NCBI GenBank assembly: GCA_034770075.1
Contig: CM068377.1
Location: 51,624,271 to 51,688,270 of the forward strand
DNA: 64,000 nucleotides
Source of the DNA: Aralia elata
Lineage: Eukaryota; Streptophyta; Magnoliopsida; Apiales; Araliaceae
Reading direction: 5' to 3'
Shown here: in pieces, positions 46,543 through 58,264 of the stretch
Numbering within the stretch: position 1 is the first letter of the stretch
Layout of the letters: each line of letters starts with the position of its first letter
Position numbers and translations under genes: made by a program
The notes under the pieces: model-generated
Seen by the model: only the letters and a program-made list of their open reading frames with translations
Database searches by the model: none
Told to the model about the DNA's origin: nothing

Positions 46543-48108
46543 CTACAAATCTGAAACTAACCGAAGCAGGATGGACAGGGTGGTGGATAGATCTGAAGCA
46601 TCAGCATCTCCTGCAATCTGCTGCCCCATCATATCAATACGATCCAGTAAAGCAGTAGCTCGGTTGACAGTCCCAAAATGAGCATCTACCACTGCCCTGG
46701 TCTGAAATACAATGGCCTCTCTATCGGCAATGGCAGCATCTCTAGCCCGAATGGCCTCATCTCTCTCGGCAAGGGCGGCATCCCTCTCGGCTTCAGTAGT
46801 AATCAGCGCCAGGCGGAGTCGGGAATCATCAGCGACCCGACTCGGGGCATAATCGGCTGAAATGGAGTGGTCTGTGGTATCTTCTGTGAAAATCACTCCA
46901 GAGTCATCAAAGGCCCCAGTCCGACTCAAACTAGCCGAATCCAGGTCTCCACGCAACCACTGTGCGTAGGCAAATGTCTGGATGTGACAGCTCGCACTAT
47001 ATTCGGCAAAGATCCTGTGATTCCAAAGCTCGTATACCTGCAATAGATCCCTCTCTGTACAGAATGATATAAGGAATCGGTATGCGGCTGTACCCGCGAA
47101 GGGGTGTAAATCCTGTGTCTGATCAAACTGCCCCATAACCGCCAGGGGATGATAGGTCGTCACGCCCCTTAACCCAGCAATGGGAATGAAATCCATGCCA
47201 GGCACATGAGTCAAGAAGCTCAGGAAGGAGCAATAGCCCGAATAAACCAATAGATGAAAGGGGTCCTCAATGATAGACAAAAATGATGTCCAGGAGGCCA
47301 CATCAGTACAACTCACGGGACGAAACGAAAACTGAGCGGCTATGTTGTGACTGAAGCAAAACCCTTGGCGGCGGAAGTGGCCGATGGGACTAAGATGACT
47401 CATGAACCACACATACAGCAAAGTCGAGCTCCCTCTGAAGAATCTTCCTCGGAAGGACTGGCAATATGTGGCCGACATATAGGTATCCGCCAATATCATG
47501 GGGAGAATGGTGTGATCCTCCTGAAGGGCCCTAATGGCCGCAACAATCCGCATGTCCAAGTGATCGGATCCTGCAGGCAAATACAAAACTGAGATGACAC
47601 AGGCCATCAGAACGCCCACTCTCAAGGCATCCCAGCGCTCCTCGGACACGGAAAAATCACCGAGGAAAAGACGGAAACTGTCAGGTGAGCCAAATCGGTC
47701 AATCAAGAACTGAAGAGGAACCATATGGTCTGATGTGATTACCGGTAATAGGACAGCCCTCCGCAAACCGGTAAAAGTCAAGAATTGACGGCGCATGGAA
47801 CCAACAGTAACCCTAGCACAGGGACCATCCAACGGCAGGCCGGTGAAGCGAGCATACTCCTCAAGGGTGGGGGTCAGCTCTACTGTCCCAAACCTAAACA
47901 CCTGACGGGCAGGGGCCCAATGGCTCAGAAGACCATCCACAAAACCCGCTGGCACCTGAAAGGTCAGTAAGGACCAAGAATGTCCCAAAAGACCATCTGC
48001 GATAATCCTGTCTGCCGGCAGTAAACTGTCCAACCAGCGGAAGAGGCTGCCAATCAACCCTGTGGGAGGAATGGAATCCAAACGAACCACGGCATCCGAG
48101 GACGACAT
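46543..48108 (-). CDS. Antisense gene 2 of F: DUF7745-like protein with coiled coil
   Basis: An intact 521-codon frame opposite in direction to gag-pol. Residues about 40-300 resemble the plant DUF7745 family (RQVFRFG, ELTPTLEEYARFTGLPLDG, ILADTYMSATYC, LLYVWFMSHL). Residues about 420-475 form an Ala/Arg/Glu/Asp-rich heptad region (AERDAALAERDEAIRARDAA), probably a coiled coil. Directly before the ATG the minus strand reads TTTTTTCACAG, a strong acceptor, so an upstream exon is possible. Tandem with antisense gene 1 (217 bp gap). The biochemical role of DUF7745 is not known; an intact frame in an otherwise mutated element suggests selection or recent capture. Confidence 0.75.
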   Translation of the reverse strand: MSSSDAVVRLDSIPPTGLIGSLFRWLDSLLPADRIIADGLLGHSWSLLTFQVPAGFVDGLLSHWAPARQVFRFGTVELTPTLEEYARFTGLPLDGPCARVTVGSMRRQFLTFTGLRRAVLLPVITSDHMVPLQFLIDRFGSPDSFRLFLGDFSVSEERWDALRVGVLMACVISVLYLPAGSDHLDMRIVAAIRALQEDHTILPMILADTYMSATYCQSFRGRFFRGSSTLLYVWFMSHLSPIGHFRRQGFCFSHNIAAQFSFRPVSCTDVASWTSFLSIIEDPFHLLVYSGYCSFLSFLTHVPGMDFIPIAGLRGVTTYHPLAVMGQFDQTQDLHPFAGTAAYRFLISFCTERDLLQVYELWNHRIFAEYSASCHIQTFAYAQWLRGDLDSASLSRTGAFDDSGVIFTEDTTDHSISADYAPSRVADDSRLRLALITTEAERDAALAERDEAIRARDAAIADREAIVFQTRAVVDAHFGTVNRATALLDRIDMMGQQIAGDADASDLSTTLSILLRLVSDL

Positions 48109-48120
48109 CTGTGAAAAAAT

Positions 48121-48149
48121 AGTATCAAAAAGACTGTACAGGGGTCATT
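48121..48149. promoter_or_regulatory. Conserved motif in F, beside antisense gene 2
   Basis: GTATCAAAAAGACTGTACAGGGGTCATT. On the minus strand it forms the polypyrimidine end of an apparent intron ending CACAG just before gene 2. Two copies exist in B. Confidence 0.65.
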
Positions 48150-48325
48150 CTCTATCCATAAATAAAAGAGCATGCATCATACAGTTAATAATAAACCAGG
48201 TGAATCCCATAAAAATGAAAAAGAAAACTGTGCATAAATAAATAAATGAGTTCCTGTACATAGTGCATAAATGAAAAAAGAAATCTAAGCAGGTGCTGAT
48301 ACAAAAGACCCTATCCTATCCTGGT

Positions 48326-50298
48326 CTAAATAAAATCAGTATCATCTATGAAAGCAGGATCCTCGAACTGATCCCCTGGAGTCGCCGAGCTCGGAGGACC
48401 AAAATTCATATCAGGGATGTAGGGATGCGCTGTGGCATCAGATGAACTCGGGCCTGCATCATAACCTGCACCGTCAGGATCGTAGGTGTAAGCCTCCTCC
48501 GGGGCCCGGCCCAACCCCCGAATAAACAGCGATAACTGATCTACCTGACGTGTCAATGCGGCGATCTGCTCAGCGTGGGTGGGAGTCCGAACACAGGCAG
48601 CCCAATCGGTCATCGTCACCGAGCCTGGAACCATGTCTCCAAGGAAGAAAGTGGCCCGAGTCTGAGGACCGATGGTACGGGGCACCCACCATGTACGGAA
48701 TGCATCACTCGTAGTGGGACCCGTGGAAAGCATCCGGCCGTCCTCCCCGGCAAGCATGATCTCCGAGGGCTGAGAATCCAACGGCCAGAAAGTAGTGAAA
48801 GAAAGGGAGTGCGGGATGCGGATCTCTCCAGTGACGCATCTGAATGCTCGCTCTCCCAGATACATCACCCAGCCTCCAACACTCTGCAAAGTGAGGCGGC
48901 GGGTGGAAAGCTCGAACTCCGGGCCGGAAGGATGCCCGTCAGCAAACCCCACAGTCAGATGATCGGAGAGGTAGGGAATCCAGACGACCTCTGCAGCCGT
49001 GATCAGCTCCAGCTGGATGCGACAGTGTGCAAAACTGCCAGACACGGGGACCCTCCTCGAGAGTACTATGATGCCATCGCCGACCCCGAGGATAAGTGTC
49101 CGGGCCCAGAGTAGTGATAGGCCTCAGACATGGCAGCCGCTCGTAAGCCCAGAACTGTGAATAGAAACAAGGCAAGGCATGAGTCACTATCAAATACAGA
49201 AAAGAGATGAAAGGAAAAGAAATACAGTAAGAGAGAGGAGGAGGGGACTCACCAACAGAAAGTGGTAGAAGCCGAGCCAGGCATCAGTCTGTCCCTCCGA
49301 GCGTAGGCGCATGCCGTGGAGGAAGTAGGCAAAGGTGAATGACCCCCAGTCATAGTCACCGATGCGGTCCACGTCTCTGACCGCTCCTACGACGCTGAAA
49401 TGAATGGTAGAGGAGTTATTCCCCAGAAAACAACCCCTCATGATGGTCAGGAACAGGCGTCGTAGCAGAATGTCCCTGGTGCCCTGATCCGCGGGAATGG
49501 GCAGTGCGTACAGACCCCCGACTGCATCGACAGCCAAGGCACCAGATCGGATACTGCGGGCCTTAAAGACCCGGTCCTCAGCAGCGAAGCCCAGCAAAGC
49601 TCGAACCTCCACAGGAGTGATATCAAGATCCAAGGGGACGCGGGAACCGGTAAACTCGATGCCGGTAATGTACCTCCAGTCCCATGGGGTCAACACGACC
49701 TCGCAGTCGAGGAGATGAAGAGACTGCGTCTGGTGGAACCATCGCTCGGATAAAGCCCTCATGTAACCCCAGGGGCACTGGCGGGGGATGATAGTGAAGA
49801 AATGTCGGAAGCCCCAAGAGTCCACCATCGCCCGATAATCACTGTGCAGGGCCGCGTAAAGGGAATAGATGTTGAACCAGTTACCCCTCGGCTGGGTAAA
49901 CTCGGGTACCTGGGGCAATCACCAAGAGGTCAATCCGGATAAAAGGAGAATGGAGAAATTGAGAGTGAAATCAGAATAGAGCTGAAATATACCTCGTTAG
50001 CCACGAGAGATGCTGAGGGGTGACGACTGAGATCCCGACCCAAAAGATCGGGTATCTGCACAGAGGCGCCAGAAGGAGCCTGATGAGTAGATGGAGCCGG
50101 TGTGCTGGAGGATGGCCCCTCTGCCGCGACCTCCGGGGGAACAGCCTCCTCAACGTCCGGAGGACCAGGACGAATAACAGCTTCCGTCAAACGACGAGCC
50201 TGACGGGTCCGAGGAGGAACAGGAGTGGGTGCAGCCCTACGACGGCGAACACCCGAAGTCCGAGAGGCGGAGGAGCTACTGGGCGCATCACGATCCAT
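48326..50298 (-). pseudogene. Antisense gene 1 of F: spliced plant mobile domain gene, one frameshift
   Basis: Three exons on the minus strand: 50298-49993, 49909-49253, 49154-48326. Introns of 83 and 98 bp have GAG|GTATAT..GCCCCAG and TTG|GTGAGT..TTCACAG borders, both phase 0. Exon 1 is basic then Pro/Ser-rich. Exons 2-3 show plant mobile domain features (ALSERWFHQTQSLHL, CEVVLTPWDWRYITGI, DWGSFTFAYFL, then FWAYERLPCLRP at the start of exon 3, and EVVWIPY). One extra base in a run of four G (49046-49049) shifts the frame; exon 3 is 829 nt, one over a multiple of three, as expected. About 596 residues otherwise. Plant mobile domains occur in transposons and host genes; molecular role unclear. 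Confidence 0.8.
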
Positions 50299-50406
50299 AG
50301 CTGGAATAGAACGGGCGAGAAAGAAGGTAAGTTTCCTTTTAAAATTATGTAATGAACATTTCTAAATTTCTAGCCTCATCATATGATTAATGCAACATGA
50401 TGCATG

Positions 50407-50409
<3 letters not shown>

Positions 50410-50488
<79 letters not shown>

Positions 50489-50504
50489 AAAAAAAAAAAA
50501 AAAA
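50410..50504. repeat. 95-bp poly(A) tract
   Basis: An A run broken by two C bases. On the antisense strand it is a poly(T) about 110-210 bp upstream of the antisense gene 1 ATG, where poly(dA:dT) could act as a nucleosome-poor promoter element; it may also be plain slippage. Confidence 0.85.
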
Positions 50505-51121
50505 TCGGCAGAGTTCCGTTTGTAAATTGAACATCCCAGGCATAAGCCAAACGTGTTTTCCATCAATCAAAGCCTCAAACAGATTTAAATTGCATTCATA
50601 TATGTAATTACAGCATGTAATGCATGATTTTATTGCAGAAAAGGAATAACAATATGTGGGACCGCCGCCTCATGAACATAAAATAGGACTCACATAGTTG
50701 ATACATAGCATGTATTTATGATGGTACATTACATAGCATTGTAAAGCATACATTTTATCTCTAAACATGCAAATAGTCAAATGTATAGCAAAACATTGAC
50801 GAAATTGAAAAGTGACCGGTCAAAGTGTTACCGGTAGCGTGTAGATCAATCCTACCGGAACAGTTTTTTTTGCAGGAAAAGTTGAAAAAATCGACAAAAA
50901 GCCCTTGCGAACAAGAAAAATCGAGAGAATCTCTTTGAATTACAAGTTGAAAGTGACAGATCTGGAGGAGCCGCGTTGGATTTAAGGCCCGATCATGGCC
51001 GCAGATGTATCTGCGGCTGGCCGCAGATCCATCTGCGGCTGGCCGCAGATCCATCTGCGGCTGGCCCTGGTGGGTCCCACCTTGCTCCCTTGCAACCATT
51101 TGACGTGTTGAAGTGAAAAGT
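50505..51121 (+). other. Element F 3' UTR before the satellite, with palindrome triplet
   Basis: Non-coding. Three 20-bp palindromes at 50998-51017, 51020-51039 and 51042-51061, 22 bp apart, of the same form as in the LTR promoter (GCCGCAGAT-NN-ATCTGCGGC). Nothing else is recognised; the long minus frame at 50761-51378 reads into the satellite and is not a gene. Confidence 0.75.
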
Positions 51122-52005
51122 TTACGAGATGGGTGACCGGCGACGATACCGGCCCCGACATGACGATCGACCGGCGACGATAACCGGCGATCACGAGATG
51201 GATGACCGGCGACGATAACCGGCTCCGACAGATAACCAACCGGCGACGATAACCGGGGGTTACGCGATGGGTGACCGGCGACGATACCCGGCCCCGACGA
51301 GACGATCGACCGGCGACGATAACCGGCGATCACGAGATGGATGACCGGCGACGATAACCGGCTCCGACAGATAACCAACCGGCGACGATAACCGGGGGTT
51401 ACGAGATGGGTGACCGGCGACGATACCCGGCCCCGACATGACGATCGACCGGCGACGATAACCGGCGATCACGAGATGGATGACCGGCGACGATAACCGG
51501 CTCCGACAGATAACCAACCGGCGACGATAACCGGGGGTTACGCGATGGGTGACCGGCGACGATACCCGGCCCCGACGAGACGATCGACCGGCGACGATAA
51601 CCGGCGATCACGAGATGGATGACCGGCGACGATAACCGGCTCCGACAGATAACCAACCGGCGACGATAACCGGGGGTTACGAGATGGGTGACCGGCGACG
51701 ATACCCGGCCCCGACATGACGATCGACCGGCGACGATAACCGGCGATCACGAGATGGATGACCGGCGACGATAACCGGCTCCGACAGATAACCAACCGGC
51801 GACGATAACCGGGGGTTACGCGATGGGTGACCGGCGACGATACCCGGCCCCGACATGACGATCGACCGGCGACGATAACCGGCGATCACGAGATGGATGA
51901 CCGGCGACGATAACCGGCTCCAACAAGGTAAACCAACCGGCGACGATAACCGGGGGTTACGCGATGGGTGACCGGCGACGATACCCGGCCCCGAACGAGA
52001 CGATA
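51122..52005. repeat. 139-bp satellite-like array in F 3' UTR
   Basis: About 6.3 units of 139 bp made of ACCGGCGACGATAACCGG submotifs. Alternating unit variants (CGACATGACGATCG and CGACGAGACGATCG) hint at a 278-bp higher-order period. Same family as the array in B. Confidence 0.95.
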
Positions 52006-52234
52006 GATTGAAAGAGTGAACCCAAAGACTAACAAACACGGTCAGGGGGTTGATACATTGACACTCTTACGAATGTCTTGCATGCATTGCATCTTATGTT
52101 GCATCATAAGCTATATGTGTGAGACATCATGTATACACTGTCATTCTTACACACTGTCATTCATGCATCAGGTGTCTATTCTTTATCCTGTTCATTTCAT
52201 TTATCATTTCATAAACATGATAAAGAGGGGCAGC
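52006..52234 (+). other. Element F 3' terminal module and polypurine tract
   Basis: From about 52045 it matches the corresponding region of B (ACATTGACACTCTTACGAATG and ACACTGTCATTCATGCATC type words) and ends with AAAGAGGGGCA (52222-52232) before the LTR. Confidence 0.8.
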
Positions 52235-54337
52235 TGTAGACACCCAAATTTTGCGTTTCCTTCTACTAACCATGACAGGAGGGCGAAATCGTCAATTGAA
52301 CCGGCTTGCGGGAGCAAAGGAGCGGGCACAAGGGCGAGCGCCCGACACCACCGCAATGATTTGGGCAGCCCAAGTTTACGTGACAATAAAGCCGTCCGAG
52401 GCAGGCATTTCCGAATGAGGTGGCACGTCTCCCGGAAGTTCCCGGACTGCGGAATACGAGCCTGTCAGCGAAAACCGACGTTGCGGTACGAAAATCGAGG
52501 CGTGACACGAAAATCGAGAAAGTCAAGCCCGCCAGCCGCGGATAGATCTGCGGCCAAGTGGGTGCGCCAGCACGAAAACCGGGAAATCAGCACTCAGCAG
52601 CTGAGTGCGATGGGAGGCGTGCCAGCTGGCCAGCCGCAGATCTATCTGCGGCCAGCCGCAGATAGATCTGCGGCTGGCTCTGGCCAGCCTATTTAAGCCA
52701 GCTTCGGCAGCATACAGGGGGTTCAGCAGTTTTGAAGAAGAAGAATTCCTGCAGCAGCAAAAAAATACGGAAATAGAGAGAAAATAGCTAGATTTTGCAA
52801 CAAAATAAGGAGAAAGAAGAGGAAAAAAAGAGTGGAATTAATTCTTTTGAGTTTGATTGTATCAAATACATCATTTATCCTATTCAAATACACAAGTTCA
52901 CATCCATTTGAGATCAATTGCAAGGTGAAAATTTCTATTTGTTCTAGCAATTCATGTCCTATTGATTTGGGTAAATTAGATATAATTTTCATGTATCTTA
53001 TTGAACAATGAATTAGGGATTATTTGCGAGGGTTCCATTGGAACAAAATTCTTCTTAATAACCCGATGATATTCATGTTTTGATTTCTTGTTTGTTGTAT
53101 AAGAGATGTATTGGTTGTGGTTCCTTTAATTTGCTATTTAGGATGTCGTGATATTGTTAGAAATTCCGCGTTGGTTATTTATTGTAATGTTTGATTTGTG
53201 AGTATGTAATAATCGTGGTTGTGAGCCTAGGAAAGCGACCCCGTGGTCCAAATCCGATGATGGACATGTCTTGATGTATATAGCGGGTAGGATGTAGCCT
53301 CCTTGTAACGTGTAACCGTCGGGCCTTAAAACGACGCCAAAGCGAGAATCGGAGTTAAGGCCCCCTATTAGAGGAACTTGTGATTGTAGGCGTTTGGGAT
53401 TATTTTGATGGCTTACATGCCCATGAATAGCCCCAACGCATTTTAATGCTTGATTTGATTTACGACACGAAATTGATTTCAAAGCTAAATGATAAGATTT
53501 TTCATAAAATCAATCAAAGTAGGATATTAGAATCACGAGGTTAAAATCTGAGAAATGTTAATGAATGTCGATTCCTATCTAACGAGAAAGCTAAAGAAAA
53601 ATCGTTCTCAAACATCACAAAATCTGATTTTAGAAATAAGTAACGTTTTGTTAAATCTTTGTGCATAGGGTGAAAGAGATTCTAGAAATTGCCCGATCAT
53701 TTCACGAAAGCAACGTATAGATCTCGATTCCTATTTTGGCAAAGGTTTAAAACTCTTGTTTTGCCAAAACGACACCTAACGAAAATCTCATAGTTTTGAC
53801 AATTAAAATCAAACCTTTCCCATAAAGCTTTCTCGTGTATACCGAAAAGACATTCCGAAGCGTTCTCAATTTAAAACACAATTTTCCCTAAAATCCAAAT
53901 GATTCTTTCATACAAATTCACCACAACATTCACATAGGTACACACACACACACACACGCACTTACATACACATATTCATGAATTAAAGGATAGGAAAGTA
54001 TCAAGATTGCGGTAACCGTGTTTCACGGAAGTCGAGGGGTGCCTAACACCTTCCCCTCACTTAAACAAGCCCCCGAACTCTATGAATCTCGATTCGCAGA
54101 CCAATTAATTCGGAGTCACATATGAGCCAGCGATTTATAAAAAATTCGGATGAGTTGGTACATCCATTTCAAATATACCAACTGGCGACTCTGGTTAATT
54201 GGCTCATCATAAAAAACGATATTTCAAAACCCCGTCGACACCAATGCCGACCTTTTCCAAAAAATCATTAAATCAAAAGGCTAAAAATTGGAAAGGGTTA
54301 CAACCCCCGCGTTAAGCGAGAAAACCCGGCGTCGACA
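52235..54337 (+). mobile_element. Element F 3' LTR
   Basis: 2103 bp, colinear with the 5' LTR; palindromes at 52535, 52633 and 52655, TATA box at 52690-52697. The ORF at 52016-52696 crosses the LTR edge and is an artefact. Confidence 0.95.
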
Positions 54338-54641
54338 TCTGGTTTCTAAAATCGAGGAGCTAGAGAAGACTATCTCTATGTAGAATAGGTCTTTTTCTTC
54401 CGTGGACTCCCTAATCACAAGTTAGAGAGCAGTCTCAGACAGATCTGGTTTAGGGTTTGGGAATTTATCCTCAGATCGTAGTGTGGACACAACAATGAAG
54501 ATTAACAACAACAGTGCTTCTACCTCCTATAGAAACATTGTGTTTGTGAAATCCACAGAGGTTGTAGAGCCAATTATTTCAAGTTGTACGATCTCTGTTG
54601 ATTAAGTTGTGATCCTTGAGAACAACAGATCACACACTAGT
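54338..54641 (+). pseudogene. Element G fragment between F and H
   Basis: Continues the copia gag/linker frame of G after F (KIEELEKTIS, a Ser-rich stretch, SYRNIVFVKS) with stops. Its last five bases, CTAGT, are the target duplication of H. Confidence 0.7.
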
Positions 54642-55266
54642 TGTAATAACCAGTTAAAAAAAAGAGAATAATAATAATACAATAATTAGATAATAGAAGC
54701 GTAACTAATAATTTTTTTAATGCATATTTGTATCCTATAAAGATAAGATAAGTCATTTAAAGTTGTAACAACTTTTTAAATTTTAAAAGGACTCTTTTAC
54801 TTGGTAGCCTATTTTGCAAAGGAATTAAATATATATAAACAACTAAAGAGAGAAAAGAACGTAAACAATTATTTGGCTTTGGAATTATTGCAGAGTAGAG
54901 AAGAAGAAAAGAAGAAAAGAAGAAAACTCAAAGGTAAACCTAAACCCTTATTTTTCAATTATAAGTTGATTCTTATGTATGATTAGATATTTTAAACCAA
55001 TAATTATACGAACAAAAAGATTATGAAAAGTGTGTTATGTACATAGTTTTTGTGAAAACTAATGAGTTTTTATTATTATTTTAAAACCGTATATATGTAT
55101 ATATATATATATATATATTTGTGGAGTGAAATATTAATATCAAATATACCTGTATATGTATATAATTTTTGTACAAGTGTGCGGAAATTTTAGTCGAATA
55201 GATTACAAATTTTGTAACTTCATTGGCCTGTGTTGCATATTTATAATCTGTCTAGCATGCTTGTAA

Positions 55267-55327
<61 letters not shown>

Positions 55328-56838
55328 TGTACCCGTGTGGGGGTAAGAGAAATTTTTATCTTTATGGGTGTATATGGGTGGTGTCAGTATGTTACAAATG
55401 CATAATATGAGGGCTTTATGCATTCATTAAATATATGTCGTGTATTTGAAGCATGGGTTAATGTTAAGTTACCGCAACTATTAATATAAAATAGTAAATT
55501 CAATCAAGACAAGGATGTTTTGGCAATACACTTCTACAGTTTTACACACACCCACACATGTATGTATATACATATACATATAAGGTGAATATTTAATTTA
55601 TGACAGAGTTGTTAGCTACTGTTATTAATATTATGCATCTCAAGTATATTTTCCAACACTGAAACTTATAAATTTTATAAAATTCTTATAATTTAAAGTA
55701 TAATAATTAAGTACGGATTGATTAAAGAAAATAAGATTAATGTGCATAAGATTTGAATAAAGAGCGTGAGTAAATTATAGTATTGTATCCTAATAATTTT
55801 ATTTGTTATAAATTTATATTTAGGATTTGTTCGATTTTAATTTCGTGTTTCGAAATATCGGGGTAAGTGGCTTTTCGAACTATTTAGTGTTTTTAAAATT
55901 ATAGTTTATTTTTATGTATGCCTTAGTAATTACTCGGATGCCTAAATGTACCGTTTCAAAATTGTTATGTTTTATTTAAGTCTTCCATTTAAATTAAAAT
56001 GTTATGTTCTTTATTTCAAACTTCGGATCAAGTATTTGTTTTTGAACTGTGAAATGAGATTATATGATTTTGAACTGTGAAATAAGTATAGTTTTGAATA
56101 TCGATGAGATTGTGAAATATTTTTGAAATCCTCAGTCCGACTATGTATAGAACCTGTTAGTGTTTACGTTTAGTTCCAGAGCTAATATAGGACCTACTAA
56201 GGCGCACACCTTTTAGATGCCCTTCGGGGAGCGTGTATTTTTATAGATACCTTAGTAGAGTGCGTGAACACTGACACTATCAAACTTTTGGGCCGTGTTA
56301 TAGGGCTATTGTAACCTTAGTCGCTAGGGCTGTGGATTGAAAGATATATTGTATACATTGAAATCATTTTTGAATTGTTTTAATTTTGAAAGCATATATA
56401 CTATTGTTATTGAGCAAAAAGATATTTCGAAAAAGTATTTTTGCAAATTGTACTTGATTCGGCTAGATAAGGAGGATTGCTACTTGCTGAGCTTTATCGC
56501 TAACCCCTTACATAAATTTTTACAGGTCTCATCGTTGATAGCGAAACACTCGTGTGATATGCTTTGGATGGTTGTAGCTAGTTTAAGATATTTTCTTCTT
56601 TTGTAGTTAAAATTGTAATAAGACTCTTATTTTCGGGGAGCTGCGTCTCCATTTTCGATTTTGATATTTAGTGGTTTTTCATTTGAAAATGGATTTGAAA
56701 GATGTTTATTGTTGGGTTTAATTTAAGATTATTGTTGAATTATTTTGTTTGGGTTGCGCTATTGATATTGTTACCTTGCGGGCCTTTAGGCTTGCGGCGT
56801 GTAGCACTTCGGGCCTGTAGCGGGTTCGGGTTGTTACA
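54642..56838 (+). mobile_element. Solo LTR H, Tekay/Del-like
   Basis: 2197 bp, starts TGTAATAACC and ends GGTTGTTACA, perfect duplication CTAGT (54637-54641, 56839-56843), no internal region. TATA box TATATAAA at 54832-54839. Near 56480 it has a TACTTGCTGAGC block typical of this LTR group. A TA/TG microsatellite lies at 55266-55333. Small frames (for example 56337-56606) lack support. Confidence 0.85.
55266..55333. repeat. (TA)n then (TATG)n microsatellite
   Basis: A TA run of about 35 bp passes into ATGT/TATG repeats of about 30 bp. Confidence 0.95.
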
Positions 56839-58264
56839 CTAGTCTAGGGTTCAAGAAATAGCAGGGTAAGTCAAACACTACCTTCAAGCCTCAAAGGATC
56901 GTAGAGTTAGGTAATACTTACTCTACGAACCAACTAGTCAAGAGTCGTAGAGTTAACTTCGACCCTATGAAATCTTAAAATCGTAGAGTAATGTGGAAAC
57001 AGAGAGAGTATAAGCCCAGAAGAAAGGTTGTAAGTGTCTATAGTCCACATGTGTCCTGGAAGAGAAGAAATCCACACACACACAAGCAAACATCATATAA
57101 AATGTTATAATTATCATGAATATGGACATATTGTCGCTTTGTGTTATTATGATTATTATCCTGTTCATTATAGACCTAGAATCAAGTAGGTATGAGTCCC
57201 AAAAAGAACTAACAAATCAGGACCCAAGCAAATCTAGGTACCAAAGTAAAACTTGATTTGTATTACAGGAAAAGAGTTCCACTAGCTCTATCTGGTATCT
57301 TGATAGTGGGTGCTCGAGGCACATGACTAGAAATAAGGCTCTCTTATTGAACTTGAAAAGGATGGTCCTACAGTTGTCTCCAAAGACAACAACTCTAGAA
57401 AGACTAGAGGATATGGCTCTATTGGAAATGGCGCAGTATCCTTCAGATTAGCCAGCTATGTGATAAAGAGCACCAAGTGATCTTCCTCAATAACCAGTCA
57501 AGTCAGAGACCTGGAATCTAATTTGTTGAAGCTGACTGGAACTAGAGAAGGCAATGTATATGTGGTGAATCTTGCATAACTAAGTTCAACCGAGACTGCC
57601 TGTTTTTTTTGCTAAAGCATCAAAAGATATTAGCTGGTTGTGGCGTCGAAGACTATCTCATTTGAACTTCAGAAACATGTCAAAGTTTGCCTCCAAAGAT
57701 CTAGTTTCAGGCTTACCAAAGCTCAATTTTGTAAAGGAAAAGCCTTGCAAAGTCTATCAGCTAGGAAAGCAAACAAGAATCTTATTCAAAGGCAAGACAA
57801 TTAACTCCAATGATATGCCTCTACAACTACTTCATATGGATCTCTTTGGGCCTATCCCAATTGTCAGCTTTGGAGGAAAAAGATACTCACTGGTCATAAT
57901 AGATGACTATACCGGATTCACATGGGTATTCTTCTTGAGCTTTAAGGATGAAACCAGCTCTCAATTAATCAAATTCTTCAAGCTGGTCGAGAATGAGAAG
58001 GGCGAGAAGATCAAGGCTATAAGGAGTGATCATGGAAGAGAATTCGGCTTCTTAGAGATGGACAAGTTCTGTGAAGACAATGACACTAATCATAATTTTT
58101 CAGCTCCAAGAACTCCATAATAAAATAAGAGTAGCTGAAAGGAAGAACAAAACTCTCATAGAGGCAGGAAGGACTCTTCTAGCAGCAGCTCGTCTACCTG
58201 AATATTTCTAGGCTGAAGCTATCAATATTGTCTGCTATACTCAGAATCGATCTCTCATTTACTC
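56839..58264 (+). pseudogene. Element G: copia zinc knuckle, protease, integrase, decayed
   Basis: In broken frames: a second zinc-knuckle relic (CYNYHEYGHIVALC), protease WYLDSGCSRHMT at about 57289-57324, a GYGSIGNGAVSF block, then integrase in one frame 57638-58120 (RLSHLNFRNM, LLHMDLFGPI, IRSDHGREF). The catalytic region then shifts frame (AERKNKTLIEAGR) and is cut at 58264 by element I. These words match the SIRE/Maximus copia lineage. RT and RNase H should lie beyond I and J, outside the window. The part at 56900-56990 is unusually rich in TCGTAGAGT words. Confidence 0.82.

Larger units (their letters stand above)
36308..54337 (+). mobile_element. Element F: 18.0-kb Tat-clade element with antisense genes
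   Basis: Starts TGTAGACACCC and ends CGGCGTCGACA with a perfect duplication TCTGG (36303-36307, 54338-54342) inside G. Order: 5' LTR, Arg-type primer site, leader, gag-pro, intron, RT-RNaseH-aRNaseH-integrase, two antisense genes, 139-bp array, polypurine tract, 3' LTR. The aRNase H and the primer site place it in the Tat clade. Only small indels disable the proteins, so it is among the youngest and most complete elements here. Confidence 0.95.

Noticed and set aside
50404..50607. Poly-lysine / poly-phenylalanine frames
   Set aside because: Translation of the poly(A) tract.
50761..52039. Minus-strand frames of 85-205 codons
   Set aside because: Translation of the 139-bp array, offset by exactly one unit each.
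52016..52696. 226-codon frame crossing into the F 3' LTR, and its partner at 36275-36679
   Set aside because: The same sequence appears in both LTRs, crosses the LTR border and has no protein similarity.
55080..55333. TA-rich runs as a regulatory site
   Set aside because: Simple microsatellite expansion; no conserved context.
56337..56606. 89-codon frame as a possible host gene
   Set aside because: Lies within solo LTR H, no recognisable domain or expected plant gene context.
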